In this document: positions 53,776 through 61,793 of the stretch, piece after piece
How positions within the stretch are numbered: the stretch's first letter is position 1
Layout of the letters: every line of letters begins with the position of its first letter
Origin: CAWEQO01 sp963811225
GTDB taxonomy: Bacteria; Chloroflexota; Anaerolineae; Anaerolineales; Anaerolineaceae
Length of the DNA: 64,000 nucleotides
NCBI GenBank assembly: GCA_963811225.1
Contig: CAWEQO010000012.1
Location: 248,001-312,000 of the forward strand
Reading direction: 5' to 3'
Made by a program: the position numbers and the translations under genes
The notes under the pieces: model-generated
What the model saw: only the letters and a program-made list of their open reading frames with translations
What the model was told of the DNA's origin: nothing
Databases searched by the model: none

Positions 53776-55152
53776 ATGCCGCTGAATTACCTCGATATCC
53801 TCGAACGCGCCCATACCGGAAAATCTCTCAAGAAAGAGAATTGGGACCTCGACCAAGTTGTCATGACCATTCGCAGGTTGGTCATTAAGTATGGCATCAA
53901 GTGGGATAAGGGAACCGTGATCCCAGACGACCTCGGGCTGGCCGACTGCGTCTATCAGGCAGCTTTGGACCTGGTCGAGGCCACCGGCGTCTACGCCCAA
54001 TCTACCGGCAAGGTGATCCGCCTGGAGCGTTCCGAGATCGAAGAGGCGCTGCGCTCTCGTCCGCAAACGCTGGTGATGGGGGAAGGCAAAGACGCCTACA
54101 CCCTCTACGCCCGCACCATCACCGACCCTCGCCCACCGGCGGTGTGGGCCGGAAATCCGGGTGTCCCTACCCCTGAAGAGCTGTTCCAACCAATGGTCAT
54201 GAGCTGGATGAAAGAGCCGATCGTCGATCTGGTGACCTGCGGCTCCCTCACGCACGTTGACGGTTACGTCGTGCGCACCAACGACCCCAGTGAGATCCTT
54301 GCCACCCGGCGTGAGCTGGAGCTTCTGCGAGATGGCTTACGCCAGGTGGGTCGCCCCGGTATGGGCATGCTCGCCGCGCAGAGCAGCGTCTCCGAGCTTG
54401 GCGACCTGGCCGTTTCTCGCCCAGACCTCCTCCGCGCGACCGACGCCCACCTCGTCCCCATGCTGAACGAATTGATCATGAACAGCGGGAACATGTCGCG
54501 CGCTGCCAGCTCCATCGGCTACGGCGTCCGCAACGCCTCGCTGGCCTGTGTGATGGTTGGCGGCCTGGGCGGTAACGCCGCCGGGTCGGCTGTCTTGCAA
54601 GCCGCCTCCTTCATGGCCTGCAACCTGGTCTGCCTGGCCGACTATCACTTACTGCACCCCATCCACATCCGGCACGTCGCAACCAGCACCCGTGACGTGA
54701 TGTGGGTCCAGAGTGTCGTATCGCAGGCCTTCGCCCGCAACGCCCCCTGCATCATCGTGTCCGATATTTACCCCAAGAGCGGCGCCCTGACCCCGGAACT
54801 GCTGTACGAAGTGGCCGCCAATGCTGTTGCCATCACCGTAAGCGGCAGCCACCTGGAAGGCGTCGGCGCAGCGGATGGCGCCGTACCCAACGGCACCGGC
54901 CTGGAAGCGCGTTGGATGGGGGAGATCGGTCACGCAGTCACCCGGCAGCAGATCGATCTGCAAGAGGCCAACTGCCTGGTCCTCGATCTGCTTCAAAAGT
55001 ACGAGCACGTCTTCACCCGGCCGGGCGGGAACCCCGGTGTGCGCTTCGATGAGGCTTACAACTTGGATACGTTAGAACCCAGACCCGAATGGCAGGGCAT
55101 GTACGAACAAGCCAAAGAGACCCTGCAAACCCTGGGCTTGAAGGTTTCGTAA
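53776..55152 (+). CDS. MtmB-like monomethylamine methyltransferase homologue without pyrrolysine
   Basis: The 458-aa length equals that of archaeal MtmB, and the sequence fits it along its length (for example NWDLDQVVMTIRRLVIKYG, GEGKDAYTLYARTI, HPIHIRHVATSTRDVMW, GLEARWMGEIGHAVTR). MtmB is a TIM-barrel enzyme that moves a methyl group from methylamine to a corrinoid protein, with pyrrolysine (amber codon) at position 202. Here the matching block GRPGMGMLAAQSS has Leu199, codon CTC at 54370-54372, in its place. By analogy with non-Pyl MttB enzymes such as MtgB, a different substrate is likely, perhaps a quaternary or heterocyclic N-methyl compound. No corrinoid protein gene is adjacent; ECF transporter genes follow. 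Confidence 0.83.
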   Translation: MPLNYLDILERAHTGKSLKKENWDLDQVVMTIRRLVIKYGIKWDKGTVIPDDLGLADCVYQAALDLVEATGVYAQSTGKVIRLERSEIEEALRSRPQTLVMGEGKDAYTLYARTITDPRPPAVWAGNPGVPTPEELFQPMVMSWMKEPIVDLVTCGSLTHVDGYVVRTNDPSEILATRRELELLRDGLRQVGRPGMGMLAAQSSVSELGDLAVSRPDLLRATDAHLVPMLNELIMNSGNMSRAASSIGYGVRNASLACVMVGGLGGNAAGSAVLQAASFMACNLVCLADYHLLHPIHIRHVATSTRDVMWVQSVVSQAFARNAPCIIVSDIYPKSGALTPELLYEVAANAVAITVSGSHLEGVGAADGAVPNGTGLEARWMGEIGHAVTRQQIDLQEANCLVLDLLQKYEHVFTRPGGNPGVRFDEAYNLDTLEPRPEWQGMYEQAKETLQTLGLKVS

Positions 55153-55192
55153 CATCGTTTTGATCATCTTACTCGAAAGGAGGTGATGGCAA

Positions 55193-55270
55193 ATGGCGCT
55201 CTATCTGGTCGTGAACGTCGTCATTCTTGCAGTGTTGGGCTTCGTGGCCCGTATTATGGATAAAGAATAA
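55193..55270 (+). CDS. 25-aa single-helix membrane peptide
   Basis: An ATG at 55193 follows a perfect AAAGGAGGTGAT ribosome site at 55176-55187. The reading frame encodes MALYLVVNVVILAVLGFVAR plus a five-residue charged tail and ends with TAA at 55268. It forms one membrane helix. It sits in the 161-bp gap between the MtmB-like and EcfS genes, which is otherwise unexplained. An overlapping frame from the ATG at 55186 has poorer spacing and a less plausible product. Confidence 0.6.
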   Translation: MALYLVVNVVILAVLGFVARIMDKE

Positions 55271-55313
55271 CCTCTTTCCATTTTCTATTCCCCATCTCAA
55301 AAGGAAATTTCCC

Positions 55314-55883
55314 ATGGAATTAAAAACCTCGAAGTTCCAATACTCGACCCGCGATATTGTCATCGTTGCCATCATCGCCGCCATTGCCGGCGTGGTCAAT
55401 ACCGGCACCAGTAACATCTGGGCCCTCGCCAACACCGCTCTCGGCCCGATGGGCGGCGCGCTCCTACAGGGCGCCTTCATGTGGGCCTATATCCTGGCCA
55501 TGTTCCTGGTCCGCAAGCCAGGTGTCGCCATCTTCCTCGGCTTGATCGAAACCGCCATCGAGCTGCTGCTCGGCAACCCCGCCGGCATCGGTTCCCTCGG
55601 CTGGGGCCTGACCCAAGGTCTCGCCGTCGAAGTTGTCTTCGCCATCGGCAGCTACAAGCGCTACGGTCTGTGGACCGCCCTGGCAGCCGGCGCGGCCGCC
55701 TCGCAGTTCGGCACCGTTTGGACCGCCATCTTCTACGGTTGGGATCCTTCATACTCCCGTGATGTTTGGTTGGCCGTTCCACTCAACCTGATTTCCGGCC
55801 TCATCTTCAGCGGCCTGCTTGGTTACTATCTTTCGAGTGCGCTTGCCAAGACCGGTTTGGTGCGCTCGGCCGCGCGAGTATAA
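55314..55883 (+). CDS. ECF transporter substrate-binding S component, YkoE-like
   Basis: The 189-aa protein has about six membrane helices and the YkoE-type N-terminus STRDIVIVAIIAAIAGVVNTG with ALANTALGPMGGALLQGAFM. In the B. subtilis YkoEDC system this family takes up a thiamin precursor (hydroxymethylpyrimidine) or thiamin. The order S, double ATPase, T is the same here. The position behind an MtmB-like gene could mean a different, N-methylated ligand; this is inference. An AAAAGG lies nine bases before the ATG. Confidence 0.86.
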   Translation: MELKTSKFQYSTRDIVIVAIIAAIAGVVNTGTSNIWALANTALGPMGGALLQGAFMWAYILAMFLVRKPGVAIFLGLIETAIELLLGNPAGIGSLGWGLTQGLAVEVVFAIGSYKRYGLWTALAAGAAASQFGTVWTAIFYGWDPSYSRDVWLAVPLNLISGLIFSGLLGYYLSSALAKTGLVRSAARV

Positions 55884-55891
55884 GTGGCAGT

Positions 55892-57694
55892 ATGGCGAAC
55901 AAACCACCTGAGAACAACCGCCAGCCGCTCGATCCGCGCCCAGTGCTCGTCAAAATCGATCACATTAGCTATACGCACTGGAACCACACCGAGCCAACCC
56001 TGCTTGACCTCTCTCTAGAGATCCGTCGCGGCACGTTGAACGTTCTGGTCGGTCCCAGCGGCTCCGGGAAAACAACCCTGTGCGACGTGATGAATGGCAA
56101 AGTGCCCCACCTTCTGGAAGGCAAACTCGAAGGAGATGTCTGGGTTGATCAGGTGAATACGCGCTCCGTGGAGGTTAAAGAGCTGTCCCGCAAGGTCGGA
56201 CAGGTCTTCCAAGACCCGGAGTCCATGTTCGCCATGCTGTACGTAGATGATGAAATTGCCTTCGGGCCTGAGAATCTGCGGCTTCCGGCCGGAGAGATAC
56301 AGCAGCTGACTCAAGATTTGCTGAAGCTCTCCGGCCTGGAAGCCCATAGCAAGAAGCTGGTCTGGCAGCTGTCAGGCGGGCAGGTGCAAAAACTGGGCAT
56401 CGCCTCCGTCCTGGCAATGCAGCCCGATCTGCTCATCCTCGACGAGCCAACTTCGAACCTCGACCCGGCAGCCACCCGCAGCGTCCATGAGCTGCTGCTG
56501 TCCCTTCGCGACCAGGGTAAAACCATCCTGCTGGTCACCCGCGAGCTGGACGACTTCCTGGCCCGCGCCGACCAACTGATCGTGCTCGATCAGGGCCGTC
56601 TGGTTGCCGCCGGCAGCCCCCAGGAGGTGCTGAAGCACCAAGGCGAGCGGCTGCCCGCCCTGGGCATCTGGCTGCCGGAAACGGTCGAGATCGGCTTAGC
56701 GCTGCACTACCAGGCCCGGCGTGCCCTCACCTCCGACATTCCCATTACCGTCCCAGAAACCCTGCGGGTCTTGTGCGAGCCGGGCCTGCTGGATCATGGC
56801 CTCAAGGGCGAGCCGCTGGCCGATCAGGCCACCCCGCCCGGTGAGGTTATCATTTCTGCCCGAGATCTGCGTTTTTCTTATAACAGTGAAGTGCAGGCGC
56901 TGAAAGGCGTATCACTGGATGTGCGCGCCGGAGAAATGCTCGCCATCGTAGGCCGCAACGGCGCCGGGAAGAGTACCCTCGCCCGCTTGATGGTCGGCCT
57001 GCTTAAGCCGGAGCGCGGCGAGCTGACCATGTTTGGCAAACCCGCCAATCGCTGGAAGATCCAGGATTTGGCTTCCTGCATCTCATTGGTATTCCAGAAT
57101 CCCGAGCACCAGTTCCTCACCGATACCGTCGCCGGAGAGATCGAGTACAGCTTGCTGGCGCGTGGCCTGACCAATGCCAAACGCAAGCAAGAGATCTTGC
57201 AGGAAACGCTGGATATGCTTGGGCTCACCCGCTACGCCGACCTGCATCCCTTCTCGCTGAGCGCCGGAATGAAGCGCCGCCTGGGTGTCGCCACCATGCT
57301 GGTCGGCAATCCACAGGCGCTGCTGGTCGATGAGCCCACCTATGGCCAGGACCGGCAGATGACCGAGACCCTCATGTCCATCATGGAGAATATCCGCTCG
57401 AAGGGCATCGCCGTGGTGATGATCACTCACGACATGCGCCTGGTGCAGGAGTACGCCGAGCGGGTGGTAGTGATGAGTGAGGGCAAAGTGCTGTACGATG
57501 GCACTCCCGGGCGTCTGTTCGACTCCCCGCAAGTGCTGGCAGCCGCCAACTTGCGCCCCACCCTGCTGGATGAGCTGCTCCAGGAATTGATCCGGTCCGG
57601 TATCCCCATCCACGGCAAGATCCACAGCACGGGCGGTTTTATGCGCGCCTTGGGCCTGGATTCCCATCAGGAGGTTGCGCATGGCCTCCGCTGA
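55892..57694 (+). CDS. ECF transporter ATP-binding protein, two fused ABC domains (YkoD-like)
   Basis: The 600-aa protein has two complete ABC ATPase domains. The first has Walker A GPSGSGKTT, signature LSGGQVQKLGIA and Walker B LLILDEPTSNLDP. The second has Walker A GRNGAGKST, an altered signature LSAGMKRRLGVA and Walker B ALLVDEPTYGQDRQ. Energy-coupling factors usually use two separate or fused ATPases (EcfA and EcfA'), so this one gene supplies both. The ATG is nine bases after the EcfS stop, and its 3' end overlaps EcfT by 14 bases. Confidence 0.93.
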   Translation: MANKPPENNRQPLDPRPVLVKIDHISYTHWNHTEPTLLDLSLEIRRGTLNVLVGPSGSGKTTLCDVMNGKVPHLLEGKLEGDVWVDQVNTRSVEVKELSRKVGQVFQDPESMFAMLYVDDEIAFGPENLRLPAGEIQQLTQDLLKLSGLEAHSKKLVWQLSGGQVQKLGIASVLAMQPDLLILDEPTSNLDPAATRSVHELLLSLRDQGKTILLVTRELDDFLARADQLIVLDQGRLVAAGSPQEVLKHQGERLPALGIWLPETVEIGLALHYQARRALTSDIPITVPETLRVLCEPGLLDHGLKGEPLADQATPPGEVIISARDLRFSYNSEVQALKGVSLDVRAGEMLAIVGRNGAGKSTLARLMVGLLKPERGELTMFGKPANRWKIQDLASCISLVFQNPEHQFLTDTVAGEIEYSLLARGLTNAKRKQEILQETLDMLGLTRYADLHPFSLSAGMKRRLGVATMLVGNPQALLVDEPTYGQDRQMTETLMSIMENIRSKGIAVVMITHDMRLVQEYAERVVVMSEGKVLYDGTPGRLFDSPQVLAAANLRPTLLDELLQELIRSGIPIHGKIHSTGGFMRALGLDSHQEVAHGLR

Positions 57695-58457
57695 ACACAG
57701 CCTGCGTTTTATCGAAAAAGATTCGCCGATGCACCGCCTGTACCCGCTGGTCAAGCTCGGCTGGGTGCTGGTCATTGCAGTGGGGCTGTTCCTGTTTCAC
57801 TCACCGCTTTCAGGAGCCATTTTGTTCGGCATCGTGCTGCTGACTGCGCTGCTGTTCGCCCGCGTCCCTCTCAAAACCATCCTCGACAGCTCTCTGGTGA
57901 TCTTCGGGATCGCTTTCCTGCTGATGATCTTCCACTTCTTCGCCGATCCGGGCCAACCCATCTTCCATATCGGCCCGCTCGCCGTAACCGATGGGGGTTT
58001 TCATGAAGGCCCGATCTTCTTCTTCCGCATTTCAGTGGTCGTGCTGGCCAGCTTCCTGCTGATCTGGACCACGGACGGCCGGGACTTAATGATCTCGATT
58101 GCCAAGTCCGGTGTCCCCTATCGCTACGCCTTCGCCGTGTTCCTGGCGCTGCGCTTCCTGCCGCTCGTCCAGCGTGAAGTCGATGCCGTCCAAGCCGCCC
58201 ACAGCATCCGCGGCCGCAGCACCCGCTCGGGGCTGGCCCACCGCTTCAAGCTCTGGCAGCGCTACATGTTCACCGTGCTGGTCAACGGCCTGCGCAAAGC
58301 CGAAGCCACCGCTACCGCCCTCGAATGCCGGGCCTTCGGCTGCTACCCCGACCGCACCTACGTCAAAGACGTCTACTTCCACCCGGTCGGGCTGCTCTTC
58401 CCCGGCCTGTTCATCCTGATCATTGCTGCCCTGCTGGTCATAGAAGGTATCGCCTGA
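57681..58457 (+). CDS. ECF transporter transmembrane T component
   Basis: The 258-aa protein has five or six membrane helices and the two EcfT coupling-helix motifs: AHSIRGRS (A-R-G type) and ALECRAFG. These contact the ATPases. The overlap with the ATPase gene and the S-A-T order show a complete group I ECF transporter of the YkoEDC type. The start ATG at 57681 has GGAGG seven bases upstream. Confidence 0.92.
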   Translation: MASAEHSLRFIEKDSPMHRLYPLVKLGWVLVIAVGLFLFHSPLSGAILFGIVLLTALLFARVPLKTILDSSLVIFGIAFLLMIFHFFADPGQPIFHIGPLAVTDGGFHEGPIFFFRISVVVLASFLLIWTTDGRDLMISIAKSGVPYRYAFAVFLALRFLPLVQREVDAVQAAHSIRGRSTRSGLAHRFKLWQRYMFTVLVNGLRKAEATATALECRAFGCYPDRTYVKDVYFHPVGLLFPGLFILIIAALLVIEGIA

Positions 58458-58486
58458 GCGCAGGTCGTCCTGACGGGTTTTCCCAA

Positions 58487-58531
58487 ATGAAGGCGGTGGA
58501 ACTCGCTTTCCGCGCATTCCACCGCCTTCAT
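58487..58531 (+). terminator. Terminator of the ECF operon
   Basis: The 15-bp arms 58487-58501 and 58517-58531 are perfectly complementary with a 15-base loop and are followed by CGTTTT, 30 bases after the EcfT stop. Confidence 0.65.
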
Positions 58532-58588
58532 CGTTTTGCATGTCCCTTTCCAATTCGTGATGCCTCAATAGAAAATGTTACTTTAGGG

Positions 58589-59996
58589 CATTGGTAACAA
58601 GTTAAGCACTTTAACAAAACGTCAAGGGTAGCAGGAACAGCGAATGGGGTAAACTAGCCCCATGAGCGAAGAACCGAAACCCCGCAAAACCAGTAGTGTT
58701 CGGCACACGCGTGCCATCCAACGGGATCGGAGCAAACAACCGCTGCGCGAACCACCGCCGGAAGAGGTAGAAACGCTGTTGGAGCAGTTGGTTTCGCCGA
58801 TCGTCTATTCGCAGTGCGAGTTGTATCAAGCGATGGGCTTGCGCCAACGGATCTTGACCCTGCCGGTGATGGTGGCATTTGTACTCAGCCTGATCTGGCG
58901 ACAAGTCGGTTCGGTCACCGAGGCGGTGCGTGAACTGAACAAACGCGGCATCTTGTGGGCGCAGCCGACGATCGTCAGTCAGCAAGCGGTCTCGGAGCGA
59001 CTGCGCGTCTTCCCGCCAGAATTGTTCCGCCGGGTGCTGTTGGATCTGCTGCCGCAGATGCACCAACGCTGGCAAGCGCGTAGCAGACCCTTGAACGCGG
59101 TCATCGCCCGCGCCTTGCAGCATTTTTCGGTGGTGTGGATCCTGGATGGCTCGACGCTGGACAGTCTGCTGCGCAAAGTGGGCTTGCTGCGTGAGGGGGA
59201 AGGGCCGGTTCTGGCCGGGCGCATGGGCGCATTGCTGAATGCCGCCAGCCTGCTGCCGGAAGAAGTCTGGTACGAGGAAGACAGCCAGGTGCATGATCAG
59301 ACGTTCTGGGAACGGGCCGCGGCCAAGCTGCCGAAAGGCGGCTTGCTGTTGTTCGATCTGGGTTTTGTCAACTATACCTGGTTCGATGCCCTGACCGATC
59401 AAGTGCGCTTCTTCGTTACCCGCTGCAAAAGCAACGCCGTCTATCAGGTCGATCAGGTCTTGCATCTCTCGGCGCACCTGCATGACCGGCTGATTTGGTT
59501 GGGCGGCCCGCAGACCCGCTGTCAGCATCGTATGCGCCTGGTGGAAGTCGAGCACAAAGGCCGCTGGTTCCGTTACCTGACCAATGTGCTTGACCCCCAG
59601 CTCCTCCCCGCAGCCGATGTAGCCGCCCTCTATCAACAAAGATGGCGGATTGAGGATGCTTTCAACGCCGCCAAACGCTTGCTGGGGCTGGCTTACTTCT
59701 GGGTGGGTTCGATCAACGGCGTGCAAGTGCAAGTGTGGGCCACCTGGCTGTTCTATGCCTTGCTGGTCGACCTGACCGATCGCATCGCCGACGCTTTGAA
59801 CCGCCCGTTTGAGGAAATCTCGATGGAAATGGTGTTCAAGGGCCTGTACCACTTCGTTCAGGAGAAAAAGTTGGGCCGCGCCACCGATCCCGTCGATTTC
59901 CTCGCTCAGGAGGCTCAGTTTTATGGTGTCATCAAGCGCCGTAAGCATCCAAAATCACCCTTGACTTCTGTCGCTGATCCTTAATTGTGACCAATG
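58589..59996. mobile_element. IS4-type insertion sequence, copy 2 (1408 bp)
   Basis: The ends CATTGGTAACAAGTTAAG and (reverse complement of the right end) CATTGGTCACAATTAAGG are inverted repeats. A perfect 9-bp target duplication ACTTTAGGG flanks the element at 58580-58588 and 59997-60005. It is inverted relative to copy 1 and lacks one G in one terminus, which explains the 1-bp length difference. Confidence 0.9.
58662..59984 (+). CDS. IS4-family transposase, copy 2
   Basis: The 440-aa protein is identical to copy 1 (30112-31434) except for two residues noticed by eye. It has the same catalytic Asp, Asp and Y-(2)-R-(3)-E-(6)-K motifs. The frame is open. The near-identity of the two copies indicates recent transposition or gene conversion. 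Confidence 0.92.
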   Translation: MSEEPKPRKTSSVRHTRAIQRDRSKQPLREPPPEEVETLLEQLVSPIVYSQCELYQAMGLRQRILTLPVMVAFVLSLIWRQVGSVTEAVRELNKRGILWAQPTIVSQQAVSERLRVFPPELFRRVLLDLLPQMHQRWQARSRPLNAVIARALQHFSVVWILDGSTLDSLLRKVGLLREGEGPVLAGRMGALLNAASLLPEEVWYEEDSQVHDQTFWERAAAKLPKGGLLLFDLGFVNYTWFDALTDQVRFFVTRCKSNAVYQVDQVLHLSAHLHDRLIWLGGPQTRCQHRMRLVEVEHKGRWFRYLTNVLDPQLLPAADVAALYQQRWRIEDAFNAAKRLLGLAYFWVGSINGVQVQVWATWLFYALLVDLTDRIADALNRPFEEISMEMVFKGLYHFVQEKKLGRATDPVDFLAQEAQFYGVIKRRKHPKSPLTSVADP

Positions 59997-60029
59997 ACTT
60001 TAGGGGTAACGTTGCCTCAAATAAGAATG

Positions 60030-61172
60030 TTACCGAACAATCTTCCATAATCGGGCTACCTTGGCGTCGATATTGGCGCGTAGTGTCACCGGGTTGAGCT
60101 GCACATACTGGGCAGTCAGGCGAGCTTTGATCTCCAAGGGAAGGGAATCGAGAGCCAGTACCCGGCGATAAGGGGTCTTGGCTTGATCATACGTGCGGAC
60201 AGTTTTGCCGTCAACCCGTTCTTTGGCAATGAGTTTGAGGACGGGCTGGAAGAAATTGATGTACAGGCGTAAATTGGTGTAGATTGCAGTGAGTAGTGCC
60301 AGTTCTTCTAGGTTTTCCAGACGGTCATAGCCGACTGTGTGGCGCACCACCGACCAGTTCTTCTGCTCGACGTGTGCTTGGTCATTTTTCTGGTAAGGGC
60401 GTGAACGGGTAAAGGTGATTTGCTCGGCCAGGCAATAACGGTAGAGATTGTCATTGATAAACTCACCTCCGTTGTCCGAATCCAGTCCCAGTAGTGGGAA
60501 AGGCAAGTCGTGGCGCATGGCTACAATGGCTTGAGAGACAGCCGCTTGGGTTTTATTGGGCAATGCCTGGCATTCTGTCCATCCAGTAGCTAAATCGGTG
60601 GCTGTGAGCGTATTTAGATAGATTCCTTCGGTCGTTAGGCCACAATGCGCCACCAGATCAATTTCTAGAAACCCTGGCCGCTCTTCTTCCCAAGGGGTGA
60701 AGGTGCGGATCGGAATGGCTTGTTTGAGCAGGCTGCCCGGTTTCGTGGTCGAGAGGCCATGCTGCGGATGGGTAAAGCGGGCTTTTTTCAGGCAGCGATC
60801 TATGGTTGCTCGGCTCATGCTGAGAAGCAGCCGTTTTGTCTCTGGATCCAGGTTGATTTCCTGGCACCTTTCCAGGACGGCGACCCCCTCTGGCAAGAAT
60901 GGCTGCAGTCTTTTCGAACAAATCCGCCCGTAGATCTCCCAGGTCTTCTCCAGCGCCGGCACCACTTCGCCTTGATAGATTTTGCGGCGACCGGGTTTCT
61001 TCCATCCTGGAGGTTTTGGACCATGCTTCAATACCCGAATGGCATACTTGCGATGATACCCGGTGGTTGCGATAAACTCATCCAGGATCTGCTGCTTACC
61101 GGCTTTGTTGGCTTGCAAATAGCGTGGCCGAACTGCTTCGATCATTTCGCGCTTGCTGCGCTGGCTCATCAT
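60030..61172 (-). CDS. rve-domain (integrase-type) transposase
   Basis: The 380-aa protein has an N-terminal HTH region with RPRYLQANKAGKQQILDEF and an integrase core with the DDE residues in FLEIDLVAHCG, LLGLDSDNGGEF and KNDQAHVEQKNWSVVR. The overall layout fits IS481/ISNCY-like transposases rather than IS3, because no programmed frameshift or upstream OrfA is present. The gene is intact, but the left end of its element is interrupted by IS4, so the element is probably immobile. Confidence 0.85.
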   Translation of the reverse strand: MMSQRSKREMIEAVRPRYLQANKAGKQQILDEFIATTGYHRKYAIRVLKHGPKPPGWKKPGRRKIYQGEVVPALEKTWEIYGRICSKRLQPFLPEGVAVLERCQEINLDPETKRLLLSMSRATIDRCLKKARFTHPQHGLSTTKPGSLLKQAIPIRTFTPWEEERPGFLEIDLVAHCGLTTEGIYLNTLTATDLATGWTECQALPNKTQAAVSQAIVAMRHDLPFPLLGLDSDNGGEFINDNLYRYCLAEQITFTRSRPYQKNDQAHVEQKNWSVVRHTVGYDRLENLEELALLTAIYTNLRLYINFFQPVLKLIAKERVDGKTVRTYDQAKTPYRRVLALDSLPLEIKARLTAQYVQLNPVTLRANIDAKVARLWKIVR

Positions 61173-61294
61173 CTGCTCCCTCCGCGGACCTGAAATCCGC
61201 TCTAGAGGAACATTCCTTTTGAGCCAACGTCTCTTTCTAAAGTAAGATTATTTGTGAGGCAATTCGCAATTCGCCGGTCGCCCCTCAGCGCTGG

Positions 61295-61300
61295 TATAAT
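61295..61300 (+). promoter_or_regulatory. -10 element of the ybaK operon
   Basis: A perfect TATAAT ends ten bases before the ATG at 61311. No convincing -35 was found. The rve-type element ends about 50 bases upstream, so its insertion may have changed the promoter. Confidence 0.4.
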
Positions 61301-61310
61301 TGGTGCGATT

Positions 61311-61793
61311 ATGACAGATATTGATACACCTGTAATTCAATCGCTCCAAGCCAAGGGCGTCCCCTATCGTACCTTCCAACACCCCGGGCCGGTGCGCTCG
61401 CTCGAGCAGGCTGCCGAGGAGCGCGGCCAAAAACCCGAGCAAGTGGTGCGCAGCATCCTGTTCCGGGTTAACGAGGACGAGTTTGTCATGGTCCTGATGG
61501 CCGGCCCAGAGCAGATCCCCTGGAAGCCGCTGCGCCATTTCCTGGGCGAATCGCGCATGACCATGGCCAGCCAGGACGAGGTCTTGGAGGTCACCGGCTA
61601 CCGCACCGGCGCAGTTTCACCCTTTGGGCTGCCGCAGCCGGTCCGCATCCTGGTCGATAAGAGTGTGACCGAGCCAGAAGAGATCTCGATCGGTTCGGGC
61701 AAGCGCGGCCTGACCGTCATAATGAAGACCGCCGATCTGCTGAGCGCTCTTGGGGACGTCCAAGTGGTCGATTTGGGGAACAGCACCACATGA
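61311..61793 (+). CDS. YbaK/EbsC-type aminoacyl-tRNA deacylase
   Basis: The 160-aa protein fits the YbaK/ProX family: the N-terminal VPYRTFQHPGPVRSLEQAAEE, then PEQVVRSILFR with the conserved basic patch, and AVSPFGLPQPVRILVDKSV near the C-terminus. Such proteins hydrolyse mischarged tRNAs, for example Cys-tRNAPro. ATG 61311 is chosen because it follows the -10 element directly and the family begins here. Its stop overlaps the next start (ATGA). Confidence 0.88.
   Translation: MTDIDTPVIQSLQAKGVPYRTFQHPGPVRSLEQAAEERGQKPEQVVRSILFRVNEDEFVMVLMAGPEQIPWKPLRHFLGESRMTMASQDEVLEVTGYRTGAVSPFGLPQPVRILVDKSVTEPEEISIGSGKRGLTVIMKTADLLSALGDVQVVDLGNSTT

Larger units (their letters stand above)
58578..61245. 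mobile_element. rve-type insertion sequence, disrupted at its left end by an IS4 element
   Basis: The left end TTACTTTAG (58578-58586) and the right end CTAAAGTAA (61237-61245) are inverse copies. With the nested IS4 removed, the left end continues as ACGTTG-C-CTCAA...GAATGTT, matching the reverse complement of the right end (ACGTTGGCTCAA...GAATGTTC). The terminal inverted repeat is therefore about 40 bp and imperfect. Copy 2 of the IS4 element sits inside it. No target-site duplication was evident. The element without the IS4 insertion would be about 1.25 kb. Confidence 0.72.

Noticed and set aside
31508..58588. Composite transposon bounded by the IS4 copies
   Set aside because: Each IS4 copy has its own matching target duplication (GCCTTATGG and ACTTTAGGG), so they inserted independently; the cargo also looks chromosomal.
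58611..59948. 445-aa minus-strand open frame inside IS4 copy 2 (and the mirror at 30148-31485)
   Set aside because: It is antisense to the transposase, which carries the complete IS4 catalytic motifs; the antisense product has no recognisable features.
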